64,000 nucleotides of DNA from Polytrichum commune (Eukaryota > Streptophyta > Polytrichopsida > Polytrichales > Polytrichaceae). Positions 57,918 through 64,000 of this stretch are shown here, piece by piece. A model generated the notes under the pieces. It was given only the letters and a program-made list of their open reading frames with translations. It was not told the DNA's origin and made no database searches. The stretch covers positions 3,412,501 through 3,476,500 of the forward strand of contig OX485805.1 of assembly GCA_950295325.1 (NCBI GenBank), in the 5' to 3' direction. Made by a program: the position numbers and the translations under genes. The stretch's first letter is position 1. The number at the start of each line of letters is the position of its first letter.

Positions 57918-58798
57918 AAGCATTGTTCCGAGCAACGTGAAATGAAGTATTCTAGTCAACAACTTGCATTTTGAAGGTGTATATGTCTAGTTTACGGTGG
58001 AGGTTTAACGAACATCGAACGATTCTAATGCACCCGTGCGCCCGAGGACGGCACAATATGTGGAGTTTGGGGTAAGTTCGGATCCAAAGAAGTCTAACTT
58101 ATTGGGTACTAGCAAGTTCTCGTCAATCATGAGCATTCCAACCCTTATTCCAACCCATCCAAAGTTTGTGGCCTTCGTCTTAACCTTTGTATCATTCGAG
58201 GTGATTTTATACTACAAAAATAGTATTCCCCAATCTCTAGTTTGAACGGCCATCAAGTGGCAGTCTGCACAACTTATACCCTTTTTCTTTTCTTTTCATA
58301 TTGAAGTAATAAAATAAAAAACGATTATAAAACAAAGAGTGAGTTAGTTATTCCATCCGATCTCTTCTTTGTGGCACAAACAACATGGCCTCATCTGATA
58401 TTAGCTCCGGTATTCTAAGTCATCCAAAGTTTATGGCTGCTATTGTTGTGGTACTTGTTTGTGCCTGATACTCAAAATATCGATCCCGTTTTGAACTATT
58501 CTAGCTCACCCAAAGTTTATGGCCACTATGGTCCCCCCCCCCCTTCCCTTTATACACACATCAAAGAGCCACGACCACAAAATTTTAATCCAATTTTGGA
58601 TGATATACCAAAACTTTGTTTCAATCATTTGCCACAAATTTCATCCAATTTTTAATTACCCATGATTAAAGCCGGACCAAAAAGGCCAAGTTTCCTCTTA
58701 CTTTTGAAGAAAAAGGGGTGAAAGCTCATTGCTATAAATATTTTTATCTAGTAAGTATTCTAATTGATCCAAAGGTTATGGCTATCGCATACTCTCAA
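57918..58798. repeat. Diverged array of a short motif
   Basis: A motif of the form TCTAGCTCATCCAAAGTTTATGGC recurs near 58142, 58421, 58499 and 58757, and again at 59818 beyond the next element. The context before it, ATATCGATCCCGTTTTGAACTA, is repeated as ATATTGATCCAGTTTGAAGTA at 59800. The array thus seems older than the Harbinger-like element that now splits it. A C run (11) lies at 58533-58543. No gene. Confidence 0.5.
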
Positions 58799-59777
58799 GG
58801 CCAGTTCACACGGGGTTTCAAGTCCCAACATAGAGGCAAAGTCCCAACTTTTGAGCCTCGAGAAACCATTAAAAATATAGTTTGTTTTCATTAGAGTCAG
58901 AACTTGATTCTTTTATGCAAAATTATTCACATGAGGACTAGTGTTGAGAGTTGGATGTAGCTTTCTGCTCGACCCAACTCTCAACACACAAGTCCCAAGC
59001 CTCAACTTCAAAAAAAGTGTTGCCATGCAGACATCCATGTCACACTTGGGACTTGCGACCCCGTGTGAAGTGGTGAGTCCCAACTTCCATGGCTCTCAAC
59101 ACCCAAGATCGCTTAGATCAACCTCACGTGACTTGGGACTTGGAACTTGGGACCCCTTGTGAAGTGGCAAGTCCCAACTTCCATGGCTCCCAACGGCCGA
59201 GATCGTGTAGATCGACCTCATATGACTTGGGACTTGGGACTTGGGTCTTGGGTCTTGGGTCTTGGGTCTTGGGACCCCTTGTGGAGTGGTAAGTCCCCAC
59301 TTCCATGGCTCTCAACGGCCGAGATCGCTTAGATCGACCTCACGTGACTTGGGACTTGGGACCCCCCTGTAAAGTAGTAAGTCCCAACTTCCATGGCTCT
59401 CAACGGCCGAGATCGCTTAGATCAACCTCACGTGACTTGGGACTTGGGTCTTGGGACCCCGTGTGAAGTGGTGAGTCCCAACTTCCATGGCTCTCAACAG
59501 CCGAGATCACCAAGATCGACCTCACGTGACTTGGAACTTGGGACTTGGGACTTGGGACTTGGGACTCGGGACTTGGGATCCCGTGTGAAGTGGTAAGTCC
59601 CAACTTTCATGGCTCTCAACAGCCAAGATCACTTAGATTGACCTCACGTGACTTGGGACTTGGGACTTGGGACCCCGTGTGAAGTGATAAGTCCCAACTT
59701 CCATGGCTCTCAAAGGCCGAGATCGCTTAGATCGACCTCTCGTGACTTGGGTCTTGGGACCCGTGTGAACCGAAGCC
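58799..59777. mobile_element. Harbinger-like element with an internal minisatellite
   Basis: The left end GGCCAGTTCACACGGGGT and the inverted right end GGCTTCGGTTCACACGGGT resemble each other and the GGG(C/G)C(C/G)GGTTCACAC ends of the copies at 2611 and 16472. 58799-59071 looks like an intact foldback unit (CACACGGGG-CAAGTCCCAA and its inverse, and an inner GTTGAGAGTTGG/CCAACTCTCAAC pair). The rest is a tandem expansion. Flanks are CAA and TTA, so no exact target duplication is preserved. No ORF has a motif. Confidence 0.55.
59077..59770 (+). repeat. Minisatellite, seven units of about 88-123 bp with a nested 7-bp repeat
   Basis: GTCCCAACTTCCATGGCT begins units at 59077, 59171, 59293, 59381, 59474, 59597 and 59691. 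Each contains GATCGCTTAGATCGACCTC and ACGTGACTTGGGAC and ends with GACCCCGTGTGAAGTGG. Length differences come from a nested TTGGG(A/T)C heptamer present in one to about seven copies (longest at 59226-59275). Open frames on both strands across this array are repeat artefacts. Confidence 0.93.
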
Positions 59778-60117
59778 TTACTTTGAATCTTGCTACTTGA
59801 AATATTGATCCAGTTTGAAGTATTCTAGCTCATCCAAAGTTTATGGCTCTGTTTGTGGCTTCTTTGAATCCGCTAGAATTTAGTGGATGTGGGTGGAGAC
59901 TTAGCAAGGCTGGCAGTTGGGTTCGACGTTGACTCGGTCAAACTAAATGTATTAGTTACTCGGTCCCACCAACTTCTTTTAACTGCTCGACTCATTAGAT
60001 ATCCATCACAATGAAGTAATTAATGACATTTATTCAAGTTTTTTAATTAGATCTACATTAGACTTAACATTTTGTAGAATAATAGAAAAAAATTGGAGAC
60101 AAACATAGGTGCAATAG
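59778..60117. other. Spacer with satellite-like sequence
   Basis: The last 100 bp (GTAGAATAATAGAAAAAAAT, TGGAGACAAACATAGGTGCA) resemble the 61-63 kb minisatellite unit. No gene. Confidence 0.4.
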
Positions 60118-60333
60118 ATGGAGGGAGGCATACCCATTTGCAATAGATATAATGAGAGAAAAAATAATTTTCATTCAAGATTAAAGCACTCCCTTTGGGA
60201 TTGTTTGATGTTGAATGGTACATATACATCAAAGTTTTGGCCCGAAGTGGTGAAAGGCGAAGCTTGCAATTACATAGATTGTGTGTACAAAAACCCGGTA
60301 AGGAAAGTTAGGGACAAAGCCAACTCCAATTGA
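60118..60333 (+). pseudogene. Ty1/copia integrase fragment
   Basis: A 71-codon open block containing NRYNERKNNFHSRLKHSLWD, then FWPEVVKGEACNYIDCVYKN and PVRKV. This is the copia integrase core end: (Q)NGVxERKNR ... FWAEAV-TA-YL-NR-PT. N-E-R-K-N and F-W-x-E-x-V are preserved. There is no capsid, protease or RT nearby and no LTRs were recognised. The fragment is embedded in sequence resembling the neighbouring minisatellite unit, so it was probably carried in by a rearrangement. The apparent ATG is not a true start. Confidence 0.68.
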
Positions 60334-60562
60334 TAGATAGAAATATGAAAAAGAACAAGAAAAAGATCCATTATGTTGTGAATAGGAATTTACAGACACG
60401 TTGATCTATAGTGTGAGAATGGCACAATATTTGAGACATATTCATATTATAGTAGAATGATAGAAACTATAGACAAACATTACCTACCCGTGTGATAGAA
60501 AATAGGGATGGATCCATGTGTAGTAGAGTGACTATGATACAATAGAAAAGTAGAGAAGATGA
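60334..60562. repeat. Diverged minisatellite-like units
   Basis: ATAGTAGAATGATAGAAACTATAGACAAACA-type and GATAGAAAATAGGGATGGATCCATGTG-type stretches resemble the unit of the 61-63 kb array. Confidence 0.45.
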
Positions 60563-60732
60563 ATCATGACATTATTCATATTCATAACAGTGTCACGTGG
60601 GACTGATAATATTCCGTGGAATATTCTTGGATATTTCCATGTTCTATAGGAATGTGGAAAATATCTATGAATATTCCATGGAATATTGTCCGTCCCACGT
60701 GACACTGTTATGGATCTGAATAATGTTATGAT
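60563..60732. mobile_element. Foldback MITE family T, long-arm copy
   Basis: 170 bp almost entirely self-complementary. The outer 41 bp (ATCATGACATTATTCATATT against ATCATAACATTATTCAGATC, then CATAACAGTGTCACGTGGGAC) differ at about three positions, and pairing continues inward (AATATTCC(G/A)TGGAATATTC). It is related to 20880-21030. No coding capacity. The minus-strand open frame crossing it is an artefact. Confidence 0.87.
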
Positions 60733-60847
60733 CCAACATCTCAAAGTAGAGCTCAAGATCTAGAGAAAAATAACGATTGGTTTGGAAGCTCGTCACAAGA
60801 CAAATTAGTATAAAATTAGAGAGGTAACAATCTAGGCTTCCAATTGG

Positions 60848-61243
60848 TGTTGGTGACAAAAAATGTCACGTGGTATTTTATGTCATTGTGGTACCTTCTC
60901 TAGTGATACTCCTAATTAAAAAGCTTATGAGTGTTGTCGTCCCAACTTACTTTCACTTCATCCAAATGCCAATTATTGAAACTAAGTTTGATATATTATC
61001 CACCCTAACAATTTACGTAGGACATATATTACCATGAATGATTGAAATTTGGATGAAAAATCACTAAGTATGTGGCAGTAATTGTGACATTATGAATCTA
61101 TAATACCTGATGTTTTTTTTACAAGGAATGACAAATAATGTTAGCTTTCCATTTAGTGGTGGTGACACTATGGGGGCCGTTCACAATCAGTATTAAGCAA
61201 GACATGTGGAATCAGTGACACTAAATACAATGTCTAGTGTAGT
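60848..61243 (-). mobile_element. Family C MITE-like element, inverted copy
   Basis: The reverse complement follows 11590-11929 and 340-625 throughout, e.g. GGATGAAAAATCACTAAGTA, ATGACAAATAATGTTAG and GTGACACTAAATACAATGTCTAGTGTAG at the right. About 396 bp; the fullest copy in the window. Confidence 0.65.
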
Positions 61244-61244
61244 A

Positions 61245-61640
61245 CTACCGCAAATGGATGTGTTTCTAGTGTTCTATTTATCTAGTACTGCAGATGGATG
61301 TGCCTTTAACTTTTTAATTTATTTTTTGGATTTATTTTCTTTCTTTGATCTATCTACTGTAAATGGGGGTTGTTTCTAATTGTCTTACTTACAATTATGA
61401 ACGGAATTACGTCTCCAATTTACTAAGGCTATTGTGGATGGATGTGTTCCTTTTTCTTTTCTTTCTATCTCATATTGCGGATAGATGTGTCTCTAGTCTT
61501 TATTTAATCTACTCATCATAGATAGGTTTGTCTCTAACTTTCTATCTATGGACTATAGATGGACATTTGTCTCTAGTTTCTATCATTCAAGCTACTATAG
61601 ATGGACGTGTTTCTAAATTGCATGTCCATCAAGTTTTTGC
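61245..61640 (-). repeat. Minisatellite, inverted arm
   Basis: About eight degenerate units in reverse orientation, marked by ATGGATGTGTTTCTAG-like strings near 61252, 61293, 61370, 61437, 61482, 61524, 61558 and 61601. They are more diverged and less regular than the facing arm. Confidence 0.75.
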
Positions 61641-62950
61641 GGATGGAGTAGTAAGTAGATAAGTAGATTGAAAACTAGAGACAAAAGTGTTAAGTATCCA
61701 TCTAGAGTAGTAAATAAATGAAAAAATTAGAGGCAAATTGCTTATTAGTATCCATCCCCAATAGTTTAGTAGATGGAAAACTAGAGACAAATTGTCTAGT
61801 AGTATCCATGCACAACAATAAAGTAGATGGAAAACTAGAAACAAATGGTTTAGTAGTATCCATCTCCAACAATAACGTAGATGAAAAACTAGAGATAAAT
61901 TGTTTAGTAATAACCATCCACAACAATAACGTAGATGGAAAACGAGAGGCAAATTGTGTAGTAGTATCCATCCACATCAATGAGTAGGTAGAAAACTAGA
62001 GACGGAGTGTTAAGTATCCAACTAGAGCAGTAAATAGATGGAAAAATAGAGACAAAGTGTTAAGTATCCATCTAGAACATTAAATAGATGGAATACTAGA
62101 GACAAATTGTTTAGTAGTATCCATCCCCAACAATAATGTAGATGGAAAACTAGACACAAATTGTTTAGTAATAGCCATCCATAACAATAACATAGATGAA
62201 AAACGAGAGGCAAATTGTTTAGTAGTATCCATCCACATCAATGAGTAGGTATAAAACTAGAGACAAAGTGTTAAGTATCCATCTAGAGTAGTAAATAGAT
62301 GAAAAACTAGAGACAAAGTGTTAAGTGTCCATTTGGAGCAACAAATAGATGAAAGACTAGAGACAACGAGTTAAGTATCCATCTAGAACAGTAAATAGAT
62401 GGAATACTAGAGACAAATTATTTAGTAGTATCCATCCCCAACAATAATGTAGATGGAAAACTAGACACAAATTGTTTAGTAATATCCATCCATAATGAGT
62501 AGGTATAAAACTAGAGACAAAGTGTTAAGTATCCATCTGGAGCAGTAAATAGATGGAAAACTAGAGACAAAGTGTTACGTATCCATCTGGAGCAGCAAAT
62601 AGATGAAAGACTAGAGACAACGCGTTAAGTGTCCATCTAGAACAGTAAATAGATGGAATACTAGAGACAAATTGTTTAGTAATATCCATCCCCAACAATT
62701 ACGTAGATGGAAAACTAGAGACAAATTGTTTAGTAGTATCCATCCACATCAGTAAGTAGCTAGAAAACAAGAGGCAAAGTGTGAAGTATCCATCTGGAGC
62801 AGTAAATAGATGAAAAACTGGAGACAAATAGTTGTGTGTCCAGCCACAACAGTAAAGTAAAGTAGATAGAAAACTAGAGGCAAATTGTTTGGTAGAATCC
62901 ATCCCCAGCAGTAAGTCTAGAGATGAACTGTTGAGTATCCGACATGTAGC
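61641..62950 (+). repeat. Minisatellite, direct arm, about two dozen units of 50-60 bp
   Basis: Consensus built on GTAGATGGAAAACTAGAGAC, AAATTGTTTAGTAGTATCCA, TCCCCAACAATAAT. Two unit types alternate in blocks: one with ATTGTTTAGTAGTATCCATCC and one with AGTGTTAAGTATCCATCTAGAGCAGTAAATA-like sequence. Longer blocks of several units repeat as a higher-order pattern (compare 62030-62160 with 62380-62500 and 62620-62740). Open frames here are repeat artefacts. Confidence 0.92.
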
Positions 62951-64000
62951 AGATCGAAATACAGGGGCGAGTCAATCCGTCACGTGTGTGCAGTATTTGA
63001 CATAGTAGAATGATGATGATAGAATAGGAAAAGTTTAGAGGAGGAATCCCCGCGGCCGGCATCTCCGAAGATTAAGTTGGAGATCAGTGAGGGAGAAATT
63101 TATAAATCAGGCGTTCGATCGGAAGGTCATGGGAAGAGGACTCGGTAGTTGCAGTATTAAAGAAGCATCCTGCCCTTGTAGTCAAGCTCATCTCTCTCTT
63201 TCTCTCTCTCTTTCCTTTATCGGCGGCACTCAAGCTGCGTTCCTTTTCCTTTGCTTTGCGCGCCTCCCCTCCCATGCTTTACTTGCACTCTATCTTACTC
63301 GTTAGTTTGACTGACACTCCCACTCTTTCCATGCTCATGCTTTCTTTGAAGCATTGCAAACCACATGTGACAGAGAGACAGACATAACCATCTCCACATT
63401 CAGCACTTACTTAACTTACACTTATATACCTATATACATAGCCTTTGTTGTTGGGTACTTGTAGCTTTGAGTGAGAGGCTGGATTAATAAGTTGAGTGCT
63501 TTAAAAAGGCTTTTTAGTCTGATCGACGCTACTCCATCGATCTGCTTCCAAGACGGGATCAAAAAGAAGTGATTAGATTCCGGTCAGTGGTTTTTTCTTT
63601 TCTTTCTGTGGCGGGGTATTGATGATTGAGGCTGTTTCTTTTTTTCAGAGTTTGGGAGAAGGTAGAGAGACCACTTTTTGCAGCTTTTTACAAGCTTTGA
63701 GGGGTGGGGAAGAATCTGGTACTTGATTGAGAGGGTTGGGGATCTGCACAAAACGAGTGAAGTTTGAGTTGAGTCTCGGGACTTTTGGAGTTTTGAGTTG
63801 TAGGGTGCAAACCCAGAATCTCTCTCTTCAATCATTCATTTGGGCGGGACCTTCATGTGTATTGGATTGCATCATCTAGAAGTTCTGGGTTCCTCTCCTT
63901 GACCATTTCCTGTCATTTCCTTGACCATTCGTTGCATCCTTTCTCCTCTCCTCCAGAGGGACTTGGTACTCATGTTGTGAGCGAGGTTTCCAATCCTGTT
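62951..64000 (+). promoter_or_regulatory. Candidate plant promoter and 5' leader of a gene beyond the right edge
   Basis: Base composition changes abruptly after the minisatellite. There is a CACGTG G-box at 62981-62986, a CT-rich block at about 63189-63217, TATA-like TTATATACCTATATACATA at about 63422-63440, and then about 550 bp of GT/CT-rich sequence typical of plant 5' leaders. A short candidate leader intron is possible (GT at 63583, TTTTTTTCAG ending at 63648; 66 bp), but that is barely long enough. No coding start can be chosen: short frames on both strands (63087-63305, 63584-63835) lack motifs. The direction is inferred from the order of G-box, TATA and leader. Confidence 0.4.

Noticed and set aside
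59089-59603. Open frames rich in LGLGTWDLG and similar repeats
   Set aside because: They are produced by the TTGGG(A/T)C heptamer repeat, not by a gene.
61629-61987. Overlapping open frames on both strands with repeated residues (VSIHNNNVDGKLETN type)
   Set aside because: They are translations of the minisatellite; both strands are open for the same reason.
1-64000. Bacterial-type features (operons, CRISPR arrays, ribosome binding sites)
   Set aside because: Composition, repeat types, microsatellites and transposon families are those of a plant nuclear genome; no such features were seen.

Overview
The window looks like an intergenic or pericentromeric-type stretch of a large flowering-plant nuclear genome. 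It is AT-rich, has essentially no intact genes, and is built from old transposable elements of plant type: an L1-like LINE, PIF/Harbinger-like and other foldback MITEs, a hAT element, a copia integrase scrap, minisatellites and GA/CT microsatellites. No species can be named from the sequence. I see no intact protein-coding gene, no rRNA or tRNA gene and no CRISPR. The only candidate for a host gene is the last kilobase (about 62.95-64.0 kb), which has the look of a plant promoter and long 5' leader running off the right edge.

Left part (0-10 kb). A decayed L1-type LINE lies on the minus strand from about 6.85 kb down to 3.32 kb. It is cut in two by a hAT element (5285-6392) with an exact 8-bp target duplication. 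Beside it (about 6.85-9.6 kb, minus strand) is a different non-LTR retrotransposon remnant. In order it shows an N-terminal block, an RNase H domain with a NEEADKL motif, a short Cys/His region, and a C-terminal domain that resembles the restriction-enzyme-like endonuclease of R2/Dualen-type elements. A second copy of its N-terminal block lies at 38.2-38.8 kb.

Middle part (10-57 kb). Dispersed repeats and short terminal-inverted-repeat elements dominate. Several families share a palindromic end built on CACTAAATAT/ATATTTAGTG (families A, B and C here). Two PIF/Harbinger-like elements sit exactly side by side (16472-17693 and 17697-18090), separated and flanked by TAA. The second contains a perfect 62-bp inverted repeat and is followed directly by a three-copy 134-bp tandem repeat. 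Further on are foldback elements (24202-24362, 35131-35709, 41513-41944), a possible LTR pair (37676-39635), and a tandem array (54061-54603) in which a MITE end is part of the repeated unit.

Right part (57-64 kb). A chain of MITEs and a CT microsatellite (57063-57917) is followed by a Harbinger-like element whose interior is a nested minisatellite (58799-59777), a copia integrase fragment (60118-60333), a foldback MITE (60563-60732) and a family C element. A minisatellite then changes orientation near 61.64 kb (about 61245-62950), directly next to the candidate promoter.

Family letters (A, B, C, D, E, F, G, H, J, K, L, M, N, T) are local labels for repeats seen more than once in this window, not database names. 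All identities were judged by eye.
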